This document shows, piece after piece, positions 14,665-21,912 of a stretch of 35,096 nt of DNA. The position numbers were made by a program, and so were the translations under genes. The notes beneath the pieces were generated by a model. The model saw nothing but the letters and a program-made list of their open reading frames with translations. It was not told the DNA's origin and searched no databases. Each line of letters starts with the position of its first letter. Within the stretch, counting starts at the first letter, position 1. Origin of the DNA: Desulfosporosinus sp. BRH_c37 (lineage in GTDB: Bacteria > Bacillota > Desulfitobacteriia > Desulfitobacteriales > Desulfitobacteriaceae); assembly GCA_001516045.1 (NCBI GenBank), contig LOEW01000223.1, forward strand, positions 1-35,096. Direction: 5' to 3'.

Positions 14665-17505
14665 ATGAGAATGTTAAATGGAGTTGTCTATACGGATACG
14701 GATAAATGTGAGGCATGTTCGGCGTGTCTGAGGGTTTGTAGAACAAAGTCAATCATGATCAAGGGTGGCAAATCTAAAATAATCGAAGAAAGTTGCATAA
14801 ACTGTGGAGCATGTATAAAGGTTTGTAGCAGGGGCGCTAAGAAGTACCAATCTGGAATAATTTCACTTGATAAAATTCTAGAAAAGGGAAAAGGAGCATT
14901 TATTCTTGCTCCTTCGTATGTCATTATCCTAAAGAAGTACAGCTGTTCCCCTGAACAGTTCTGCACGGCCTTAAGAAAACTGGGATTTTCACTGGTATAC
15001 GAAGCTAGTTTTGGGGCTGATGTTGTAACAAAAGTATATTTAAACTATATTACTGACTTACTAAAAACGAAAGGCAGAGAGAACGTACATATAATCAGCA
15101 GTCCCTGCCCTTCATTAATGAACTTTATGGAAAAGCATACTCCCGCACTCTTGGATGAATTTGCGCCGATTATGAGTCCCATGGCAGCCCAAGCAGTGTT
15201 GGTTAAGCGATGGAACAACGATCAAGTAAACATCGTTGGAGCCAGCCCATGTACGGCTAAGAAATCTGAGCTACTGGACCAGGGAATGGGTTTATATGAG
15301 CAAGAATTAACCTTCGAAGAGCTGATCAAATTAATTGATGAGCGTGGAATTATACCTTCCAAGCTTGAGGAATCGGAATTTGACGGCATACAGGCTTTAT
15401 ATGGGGCAGGGTTCCCTGTATCAGGAGGGCTAACGAAGGCTTTAGAACCTTTTTCGGGAGAGTACGGCTTCAATTTACTAAGTGATGACTATCTTATTAT
15501 CGAGGGTGAAGATCGTAGCACAAATTTCCTGAAACAAATGGCAAGTCTAAAGACCAGAGGGGTAGGTCTATCCGGCTACCCTCTTTTGATGGATATTTTG
15601 TATTGTGAAGGGTGCATAATGGGTAAAAGTATGGGAGTAGAAGGAGATTACTGGGAAAACCGGCGCATAATTACTGACTACACTAAGAGACGATTTGTTA
15701 AGTTGAAAAATGAATCAAAAGAGTGCCAAGGATACTCTATTTTGGTTAAAAATACTGTAGAAGCACCTGTATTCCAAGAGTGGCTTGCAATAGTTGAACA
15801 TCTAATTAAAGAAAACAAATTTTCCGCTGCTTGGAATAACTTACAATACCACAAAAAGACACCTACTGAAGAGGAATTGAGAGCTATATTAGAAAGCGAT
15901 GGCAAACATTCTCAAGAAGATGAACTGAACTGTGGAGCTTGCGGGTATGAAACTTGCCGAGAGCGGGCTATCGCTGTGGTTAATGGTGAAAACCAGCCTG
16001 GAGGGTGCATTGTACACGTAAAATATGAAGCTAAGATCTCGCTTGAAGAGAACAAACGCTTACAAGAGTTAGATTTATTAAAATCTGACTTTTTGTCTAC
16101 GGTTTCTCATGAATTGAGAACTCCACTTACCTCAGTACTGGGGTTTTCTAAAATTATCCAGAAGCGGCTTGAGGATGTTGTTTTCCCTCAAGTTAAGACG
16201 GATGATAAAAAAGTAAACCGCACAATACGACAAATATCAGATAATGTAAATATTATAATTTCCGAAAGTCATCGGCTAACCAATCTGATCAATGACGTGC
16301 TTGATCTCTCTAAAATGGAGGCAGGGAAAATTGATTGGAAGATGGAGTCCCTTTCCTTGGAGGAGGTCATTGAAAGAGCAACAGCTGCTACCTCTTCCTT
16401 GTATGAGCAAAAGGGTCTCGAACTTATTAAAGAGATAAAAGAATTGCCACCAATCCAGGGAGATAAAGACAGGTTAATCCAAACGGTTATTAATCTTATT
16501 TCTAATGCCGTTAAATTTACTGATCAGGGTTCTATTACTTGCCGCGCTCAAGCTACAGGAAATGAAATAATCGTCAGCATTATTGATACGGGTCTTGGGA
16601 TCGCTCAAGAAGATCTATCCAAGGTCTTCGAGAAATTCAAGCAAGTGGGAGATACTTTGACGGATAAGCCAAAGGGAACCGGTCTTGGGTTACCTATATG
16701 TCGGCAAATAGTTGAACAGCACAATGGCCATATCTGGGTAGAGAGTGAAATCGGCAAAGGGAGTACTTTCAGCTTTGCGATCCCCTTAGATAAAGCTGAG
16801 AGTGATCACATAAATAGGATTGATGTGGATAACCTTGTTAAACAGATGACAAAACAGGTTGCCCCTAATTTACATACGCTTGATGTAGGACAGAAAAATG
16901 TCTTAGTCGTCGATGACGATGCCAATATCCGCATGCTCCTTAAGCAGGAATTGGAGTCAGCGGGGTATGTGGTATCTGAAGCCGTAGATGGCATTGAAGC
17001 AATTTGCAAGGTCAAACAAAGTAAGCCGAATTTAATCCTGCTAGATGTAATGATGCCAGGTATGAGTGGATTTGATGTTGCCGCAGTACTAAAAAATGAT
17101 CCTGATACTATGGCTATCCCAATTGTTATTTTATCAATCATTGAAGATAAAGAGAGGGGCTTCCGGATTGGCATTGACAAATACTTCACTAAGCCAATAA
17201 ATACGGATGCTCTCTTGCAGGAGATCGCCATTCTCATATCTAATGGTGTCTCTAAGAAGAAGGTGCTAGTCGTTGATGAAGATAAATCGACATTAAATAC
17301 CCTGGTAGGGGTTCTGGAAACAAAGGGGTACAATGTTGTCTCCGCTAGTGAAAATGAAGACTGTATCAAAAAGGCATTGGAAGTGAAGCCGGATATGATC
17401 ATTGTTGACACTCTATTCTCAAAACGACATAATATGGTAAGAGTATTGCGACTTGAGAAAGGTTTAGAAAATGTCTTATTTTTATTTACTAGCAAAGAAA
17501 AATAA
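14665..17505 (+). CDS. Ferredoxin/iron-hydrogenase-like hybrid sensor histidine kinase
   Basis: 946-aa redox-type sensor. Order: two [4Fe-4S] ferredoxin motifs (Cys15/18/21/25 and 44/47/50/54); a region like the iron-only hydrogenase large subunit with SSPCPS (Cys148), SPCTAKKSE (Cys196) and YCEGC (Cys314/317); a further four-Cys Fe-S motif (Cys423/426/431/448); a histidine kinase (H-box SHELRTPL, His482; ATP lid DTGLGIA and GTGLGLPI); then two receiver domains (phospho-acceptors about Asp794 and Asp915). The catalytic proton-relay Cys of true hydrogenases is replaced (PCP, not CCP) and the last motif is CxxC, as in hydrogenase-derived sensors of the HydS/HsfB type, so sensing and not catalysis is expected. 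The second receiver stops about where its last strand and conserved Lys should be. No membrane helix is seen; partners upstream are membrane proteins. Confidence 0.85.
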   Translation: MRMLNGVVYTDTDKCEACSACLRVCRTKSIMIKGGKSKIIEESCINCGACIKVCSRGAKKYQSGIISLDKILEKGKGAFILAPSYVIILKKYSCSPEQFCTALRKLGFSLVYEASFGADVVTKVYLNYITDLLKTKGRENVHIISSPCPSLMNFMEKHTPALLDEFAPIMSPMAAQAVLVKRWNNDQVNIVGASPCTAKKSELLDQGMGLYEQELTFEELIKLIDERGIIPSKLEESEFDGIQALYGAGFPVSGGLTKALEPFSGEYGFNLLSDDYLIIEGEDRSTNFLKQMASLKTRGVGLSGYPLLMDILYCEGCIMGKSMGVEGDYWENRRIITDYTKRRFVKLKNESKECQGYSILVKNTVEAPVFQEWLAIVEHLIKENKFSAAWNNLQYHKKTPTEEELRAILESDGKHSQEDELNCGACGYETCRERAIAVVNGENQPGGCIVHVKYEAKISLEENKRLQELDLLKSDFLSTVSHELRTPLTSVLGFSKIIQKRLEDVVFPQVKTDDKKVNRTIRQISDNVNIIISESHRLTNLINDVLDLSKMEAGKIDWKMESLSLEEVIERATAATSSLYEQKGLELIKEIKELPPIQGDKDRLIQTVINLISNAVKFTDQGSITCRAQATGNEIIVSIIDTGLGIAQEDLSKVFEKFKQVGDTLTDKPKGTGLGLPICRQIVEQHNGHIWVESEIGKGSTFSFAIPLDKAESDHINRIDVDNLVKQMTKQVAPNLHTLDVGQKNVLVVDDDANIRMLLKQELESAGYVVSEAVDGIEAICKVKQSKPNLILLDVMMPGMSGFDVAAVLKNDPDTMAIPIVILSIIEDKERGFRIGIDKYFTKPINTDALLQEIAILISNGVSKKKVLVVDEDKSTLNTLVGVLETKGYNVVSASENEDCIKKALEVKPDMIIVDTLFSKRHNMVRVLRLEKGLENVLFLFTSKEK

Positions 17506-17602
17506 GACTGAGCTTGAGAAGTAATCCAGATTATTATAAGAAGTATACACGTGTTTCCGGTTTTCAGCTTTTCGATTGAATTCATCAGTTCTCTTAAATT
17601 GG

Positions 17603-17631
17603 TTGACCCACTTCTTTTAGAGTGGTATCCT
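17603..17631 (+). promoter_or_regulatory. Predicted sigma-A promoter for dapF
   Basis: TTGACC (17603-17608) and TATCCT (17626-17631) are separated by 17 bases. Transcription would start near 17638 and give a leader of about 65 bases that contains the hairpin next to dapF. Confidence 0.5.
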
Positions 17632-17670
17632 TTTAGGTGATAATATCTATGATATTGAAGGGGCTCGATG

Positions 17671-17704
17671 CATCGTGCCCCTGAAAAGGGGTGGGAACAC
17701 GATG
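17671..17704 (+). promoter_or_regulatory. Leader hairpin enclosing the dapF ribosome binding site and start codon
   Basis: CATCGTG (17671-17677) pairs perfectly with CACGATG (17698-17704), whose last three bases are the dapF ATG. Inside it CCCCT (17678-17682) pairs with AGGGG (17687-17691) around a GAAA tetraloop. The AGGGG is the Shine-Dalgarno core, so both ribosome signals are paired. An overlapping palindrome CGATGCATCG (17667-17676 region) offers an alternative fold. Structure read by eye; regulation inferred. Confidence 0.5.
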
Positions 17705-18541
17705 AAATTTATTAAAATGCATGGTCTAGGGAATGATTTTGTTTTCCTGGATCATTTTTCTGTTACTGCGGACGAAAATTACCTGGAGATAGCTAAGCAG
17801 CTTTGCGACCGGCATTTTGGGATAGGTGGGGATGGATTAATCGTAATTCTGCCTTCGAACGTCGCAGATGCGCGAATGCGTATCATTAATTCTGACGGAT
17901 CAGAACCTGAAATGTGCGGTAATGGCATCCGATGCTTTGCGAGGTATGTATACGATCAAGGGCTTGTAGTCCATAACCCAATGCGTATAGAAACTCTTGC
18001 TGGTGTCTTGACGATTCACCTAATTATAAAAGGGGCTCAGGTTCAAGGCGTTCGAGTCGATATGGGAGAGCCCATTTTACGCGCAGACCTCATTCCAGTT
18101 CTAGGACAAGGGGAACCTGTTGTGGGAGAGACCCTTGAGGTATTAGGGGAAACGTTCCAATACACTGCCGTTTCCATGGGGAACCCACATTGTGTTATCT
18201 TTGTGGAGAATTTTGCTTCACTGGATTTTGAGCGTTTGGGCCCAGCGATTGAGAAGCATGCTTTATTTCCACGTAAGACCAATGTCGAGTTTATTGAGAT
18301 CAATTCGCCAAAGGATTTGACTATGAAAGTATGGGAACGGGGAGCAGGACCTACACTTGCCTGCGGGACAGGCGCTTGCGCCACTGCAGTTGCTGCCGTG
18401 CTTAATCATAAAACAGAACGTGCTGTGACTGTTCATCTACCGGGTGGAGATTTATTGATTGAATGGGGATTAGACAATCACATATATATGACCGGCCCCG
18501 CGACGTATGTGTTTAAGGGTGAATGGTTGGAGACGGAATAG
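17702..18541 (+). CDS. dapF: Diaminopimelate epimerase
   Basis: 279-aa pyridoxal-independent epimerase that converts LL- to meso-diaminopimelate for lysine and peptidoglycan synthesis. Both catalytic thiols are present: Cys72 in EMCGNGIRC and Cys221 in ACGTGAC. The N-terminus MKFIKMHGLGNDFV is typical, so ATG 17702 is the start and the in-frame ATG nine codons earlier is not used. The ribosome binding site is AGGGGTGGG, and it and the start codon lie in a predicted hairpin. The gene seems to be transcribed alone, with its own promoter and a strong terminator. Confidence 0.96.
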   Translation: MKFIKMHGLGNDFVFLDHFSVTADENYLEIAKQLCDRHFGIGGDGLIVILPSNVADARMRIINSDGSEPEMCGNGIRCFARYVYDQGLVVHNPMRIETLAGVLTIHLIIKGAQVQGVRVDMGEPILRADLIPVLGQGEPVVGETLEVLGETFQYTAVSMGNPHCVIFVENFASLDFERLGPAIEKHALFPRKTNVEFIEINSPKDLTMKVWERGAGPTLACGTGACATAVAAVLNHKTERAVTVHLPGGDLLIEWGLDNHIYMTGPATYVFKGEWLETE

Positions 18542-18580
18542 TGGATCTTGAAATGTCCAAAGGGTTAATACGATTATCAA

Positions 18581-18622
18581 AAAAGAGGGCTTGGTGAAAT
18601 TTGAGTTTCGCCAAGCCTTCTT
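18581..18622 (+). terminator. Rho-independent terminator after dapF
   Basis: GGCTTGGTGAAA (18588-18599 region) pairs with TTTCGCCAAGCC (18606-18617) around a short loop, with A residues before and TTCTTT after. It is a clear strong hairpin 40 bases after the stop. Confidence 0.8.
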
Positions 18623-18657
18623 TGCGTTTCCTTGTTTCTTTATACTGACATAACAAT

Positions 18658-18684
18658 AAAACAGCTATTTTTGAAGACTGTTTT
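18658..18684 (-). terminator. Possible terminator of the CBS operon
   Basis: AAAACAG (18658-18664) pairs with CTGTTTT (18678-18684). Read on the minus strand the stem is followed by ATTGTT. The stem is short and A+T-rich, so this is only a candidate end for the CBS-domain genes. Confidence 0.35.
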
Positions 18685-18753
18685 AAGCAATCGTGAAATC
18701 TGTTACTGGCACAGAGATGCCTAATCATTTGATAATAGGACAGACTTTTCTTC

Positions 18754-19362
18754 CTAGATACCCTTTTTGTATCTAACTAAGAGACCTAAAAAAAGAATAG
18801 ACATATTAGTTTTAAGGTTTTTCAAATATTTAAGTATAGCTAGCGTTTTAAAGATAGCAACCCTATCTGGCAACGAGTTACTTGAAGATTGTAATTCATA
18901 AAAGACGCTCGATTTATCCACGATACCAATTATTTTTTCATCATCAATTATAGGAATAAAGTTTATACCGTTACGGGTAAATATTAATGTTGCAGTATGA
19001 ATATTAAAATCACGATAGTTAATAGAGTAAGCCTTAACCGGTCTCATTACTTCCCTTACGACAATTCCTAACTCAAGGCTTTTTTTAATATAGTACCAGC
19101 TTACATACTCAGACTTAAAGCTGGTATCTCCTACTAATTGTTTTAGTTTAGTTGCTCTTAATAAACTTTTCAACGTTAAAAGTCCAACAGGCTGTTCAAG
19201 ATTATTTAGTACAATTAGCATTTGAGGCCCCTGCCAGGCGGATCCCTTATGAAAAGATTCTCTCATTAGTTTTAAAGCTTCACGTATTGTGTCATGCTCG
19301 TTAATTGTAAGAAAGTAATGTATTGGGATCATTGAATTATTCAACTGGTAGATTGGAACCAT
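18754..19362 (-). CDS. CBS-domain protein (second gene of the CBS operon)
   Basis: 202-aa protein made of a CBS pair: first motif after MIPIHYFLTINEHDTIREAL with LLTLKSLLRAT, second around MRPVKAYSINYRDFNIHTA with IIGIVDKSSVFYEL. CBS pairs bind adenine nucleotides and report energy state; no enzyme or channel domain is attached. The start chosen is ATG 19362, since GGAGGG lies eight bases before it; the ATG nine codons upstream lies inside the previous gene's end. It is a paralog of the upstream gene (matching MIP and LTLxSxLxAT blocks), 16 bases downstream of it. Confidence 0.78.
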   Translation of the reverse strand: MVPIYQLNNSMIPIHYFLTINEHDTIREALKLMRESFHKGSAWQGPQMLIVLNNLEQPVGLLTLKSLLRATKLKQLVGDTSFKSEYVSWYYIKKSLELGIVVREVMRPVKAYSINYRDFNIHTATLIFTRNGINFIPIIDDEKIIGIVDKSSVFYELQSSSNSLPDRVAIFKTLAILKYLKNLKTNMSILFLGLLVRYKKGI

Positions 19363-19378
19363 AAAAATCCCTCCGTAT

Positions 19379-19849
19379 TTATATAACATCGTCGATATAC
19401 CAGAACAAATCTAAAGTTCGAATCACACCAACAATTCTTTTATTGCTAGAGACTAAAACGATATTGAAATTATGTTTTAAGACTAAAGAGATAACGTCAT
19501 CAAACTCGTCCGATATGTTTACCAATCGGCTCTTTAGGGGCTGTATTAAGGTTTTAATTTGAAGGTTATTCGTAGGAAACGGATTATTAAATAATAGGTT
19601 AATCAACCTACGACGGAGGCTGGGATATTTAAAGTCCCTGGTTGCTTTTAATGCTGAACGCAGGGTAAGTATCCCTGTAACTTCACCGGAAGAGTCGGTT
19701 GTCAAAAGTGCTTCATAATTATGCCAGCTTTTATCCCTTTTTTTAAACTCTTCTGTCATGATATTAATTGCCTTATCAAGGGATCCCTCTTCCGTAATAC
19801 TGGGATATTGGTCCAAAGGAATCATAATTTGTCTAAGGTCAATTTTCAT
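19379..19849 (-). CDS. CBS-domain protein (first gene of a sigma-54 operon)
   Basis: 156 aa with two CBS motifs: MIPLDQYPSITEEGSLDKAI with ILTLRSALKATR, and IQPLKSRLVNISDEFDDVIS with IVGVIRTLDLFW. A nucleotide-sensing or regulatory adaptor role is likely; the partner is unknown. The start chosen is ATG 19849, about ten bases after AAGAGG; the ATG 12 codons upstream has no ribosome binding site. A near-consensus sigma-54 promoter lies 47-62 bases upstream, and the divergent neighbours encode a kinase and an NtrC-type activator, so control by that pair is the obvious proposal. Confidence 0.78.
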   Translation of the reverse strand: MKIDLRQIMIPLDQYPSITEEGSLDKAINIMTEEFKKRDKSWHNYEALLTTDSSGEVTGILTLRSALKATRDFKYPSLRRRLINLLFNNPFPTNNLQIKTLIQPLKSRLVNISDEFDDVISLVLKHNFNIVLVSSNKRIVGVIRTLDLFWYIDDVI

Positions 19850-19895
19850 ATAGGCTAGCCTCTTTCGTTTGAAATCCTTCATCATAAATACTTAT

Positions 19896-19911
19896 AGCAA
19901 GAATCATGCCA
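19896..19911 (-). promoter_or_regulatory. Sigma-54 (-24/-12) promoter of the CBS operon
   Basis: The minus strand reads TGGCATGATTCTTGCT, against the consensus TGGCACG-N4-TTGCW. The invariant GG and GC are ten bases apart. It differs from consensus at one strongly conserved base (T for C). Transcription would start about 12 bases beyond the GC, giving a leader of roughly 35-40 bases. Confidence 0.75.
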
Positions 19912-19959
19912 CTTGAAAAAGGGACTAAAAAGGACTAATTGCAGGGAAATTCATTAGCA

Positions 19960-19978
19960 ATGGGCAAATAATGCTCAT
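19960..19978. promoter_or_regulatory. Candidate activator-binding inverted repeat
   Basis: ATGGGCA (19960-19966) faces TGCTCAT (19972-19978) across five bases, an imperfect palindrome centred about 60 bases upstream of the -24 element. This is the right place for an upstream activating site of an NtrC-type protein, and lies in the divergent region before the kinase gene. Confidence 0.4.
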
Positions 19979-20020
19979 AGAATGTGAAAAAAAATTCTCA
20001 TCTTGGAGGGCAAAAGAATG

Positions 20021-20026
20021 TATAAT
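20021..20026 (+). promoter_or_regulatory. -10 element before the sensor kinase gene
   Basis: A consensus TATAAT lies 36 bases before the TTG start of the kinase gene. No convincing -35 hexamer is found at 16-18 bases, so activation by another factor is possible. Confidence 0.4.
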
Positions 20027-20061
20027 AGATAACAAGCAGTTTTATTATGGAGGAATTTTTA

Positions 20062-21912
20062 TTGAGAATGAAATTTAGACACTCTGGATTTATTGATCAT
20101 TTGTTAAAAATTATTGCTATATTACTATTAATTCCAATTGGTTTAACAGGATATCTTTATTATCTGCTCCACTCAACCGAATTAGGTTTGATTGATAGTC
20201 AGCGCCAGGCTATGGAAAAGGCTATGACTTACCTAGACGATAACCTACACGGGACTTATGATGAAATAATCAAAAATGTGGGGGCAGGAGATATACCCCA
20301 GAGAGACCAGGCTAAAGCTCTTAATAAGATATTACAACCTATTATAATGGAAGCCAAGAGAAAATACCCCAATTTAGATATAGGATATTACTGGAAAGAT
20401 TATGATGTTATTCTAGATGGGAATAACATTCACCTGCGTGAAAATTTCTCGACACGTAGAAAAAATAATTTTGATGACGCGCTTAGCAATAAAAGTATAG
20501 TTTTTCAAGTCTTTGGCGGAATATCGGAAAATGGTCAACTTGAAGCCTACCAACCAATCATTAGAGACGATAAAATTATTGGTGCTATTTGGGCTAGCTC
20601 AGATTTCGTAACGATATCCCAAAAAATAGATAATATGAAACAGGTGGTTTATACAATTATCTCTGTCGGATTTTTTCTTACCATTTTTGGTACATTTAGC
20701 CTTATCAGAAAGTTTGCCGGAAGTGTTAATGAAATTAAGAACAATCTAAATACAATCTCAAATGACCCGACGTTTATAATTCCTCGGGCGCCCGGGGAAC
20801 TTGGGGAGATAACTGATGCAATTAATCAAATGTATAACAAGCTAATTGACGTACAAAATTATAACCAAGAAATCTTAACCAGCATTGATGATGGGATAAT
20901 CACAGTTAATAAAGAACAGAAAATTGTCAGCGCTAATGTCGCAGCTTGCCAAATGCTGGGCTTTGGAAAAGATCCTCTTGGACAAAGCATGCATGATGTT
21001 TTCAGAGAGGACAGTCCATTTAAAGAATGCTTATATAATACTCTTTTTCAAAATAAGCCCGTTAAGGATATACAGGTTACTTACAAGGATTTAGCAGATA
21101 ACCCCAGACACTTGCTAATAAGTACATCACTTATGGTCAATGTACGACAAGATTTGGGGGGAGCGCTTTTACACTTCCGCGACATAACAGAGTTAATTCA
21201 CTTAAGGGAAGATAAAAACAGGCAGGAGAGATTTGCTTCACTTGGGAAAATTATTGCTGGGGTGGCTCATGAAATTAGAAGTCCGTTAACCTCTATCACC
21301 GGATATATGCAGTTCTGGAATCAGGGGCATATGCCCACTCAAAAATCTTTAAATATTATTAACCGGGAAATGACCAGATTATCTAACATAACCGAGGAAT
21401 TATTACAGTTTGCCAGACCATCTCGAGCCACTCTGCTACCCTATGAAATAAACAGCTTAGTTAACAGACTCGTGCAATTTTTTGGTGATGCTCATGGAGA
21501 TAAGGTCGAACTAGTGACTTCTCTAGAGGAGGAACTGCCCCTAGTTATGATTGATCAGAACCAAATTGAGAAAGTACTCTGGAATATAATGTATAATGCT
21601 TTTCAATCTATAGAGGGTAAGGGTAAATTGGAGACAACAACCTTTTACGATAAAACCAAAAATATGGTAGGTATATCAATTAAAGATAACGGTTGTGGTA
21701 TGACGGAAGGAAACTTGTCCAAAATATTTGAACCATTTTTCACAACGAAAATGAAAGGAACTGGTTTGGGCCTTGCTATAGCCCGTGAAATCTTAGAATC
21801 CCATAAGGGCGAATATGAGGTGGAAAGCAAGGTTAATGTGGGTACGGTTATTAAGGTCTTTCTCCCAATAGCTGAAAGGGGTGAAATTAATGGCGAGAGT
21901 ACTTGTTATTGA
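20062..21912 (+). CDS. Membrane PAS sensor histidine kinase (NtrB/AtoS-like)
   Basis: 616-aa membrane sensor: helix 1 (about 13-36), an extracytoplasmic sensing domain (37-193), helix 2 (about 194-217), HAMP (about 215-265), PAS (268-375) and a histidine kinase core with H-box VAHEIRSPL (His403) and ATP site motifs DNGCGM and GTGLGLA. The H-box type and its partner place it with sigma-54-system kinases. The start is probably TTG 20062, seven bases after GGAGGA; the upstream ATG (20047) overlaps that ribosome binding site. It is followed, with a 23-base overlap, by the NtrC-type regulator, so the two are a coupled pair. The ligand is unknown; the downstream TauE/SafE operon suggests a sulfur compound. 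Confidence 0.88.
   Translation: MRMKFRHSGFIDHLLKIIAILLLIPIGLTGYLYYLLHSTELGLIDSQRQAMEKAMTYLDDNLHGTYDEIIKNVGAGDIPQRDQAKALNKILQPIIMEAKRKYPNLDIGYYWKDYDVILDGNNIHLRENFSTRRKNNFDDALSNKSIVFQVFGGISENGQLEAYQPIIRDDKIIGAIWASSDFVTISQKIDNMKQVVYTIISVGFFLTIFGTFSLIRKFAGSVNEIKNNLNTISNDPTFIIPRAPGELGEITDAINQMYNKLIDVQNYNQEILTSIDDGIITVNKEQKIVSANVAACQMLGFGKDPLGQSMHDVFREDSPFKECLYNTLFQNKPVKDIQVTYKDLADNPRHLLISTSLMVNVRQDLGGALLHFRDITELIHLREDKNRQERFASLGKIIAGVAHEIRSPLTSITGYMQFWNQGHMPTQKSLNIINREMTRLSNITEELLQFARPSRATLLPYEINSLVNRLVQFFGDAHGDKVELVTSLEEELPLVMIDQNQIEKVLWNIMYNAFQSIEGKGKLETTTFYDKTKNMVGISIKDNGCGMTEGNLSKIFEPFFTTKMKGTGLGLAIAREILESHKGEYEVESKVNVGTVIKVFLPIAERGEINGESTCY

Noticed and set aside
16806..17585. 259-codon frame on the minus strand under the hybrid kinase
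   Set aside because: It is antisense to the well-supported receiver domains, serine/threonine-rich in the way of a shadow frame, and has no family signature.
17687..17701. GGGTGGGAACACG resembling the T-box antiterminator sequence before dapF
   Set aside because: It contains the ribosome binding site of dapF, lacks the T-box stems and specifier loop upstream, and the leader is only about 65 bases long.
18706..18724. TGGCAC-like sigma-54 motif after dapF (TGGCACAGAGATGCC)
   Set aside because: The GG to GC spacing is nine and not ten, and it faces no gene start.
19947..19962. Second possible sigma-54 site pointing to the kinase gene (AGGGAAATTCATTAGCAA)
   Set aside because: It has GG and GC ten bases apart but lacks the CAC after GG and the TT before GC. 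It is too weak to list beside the good site on the other strand.
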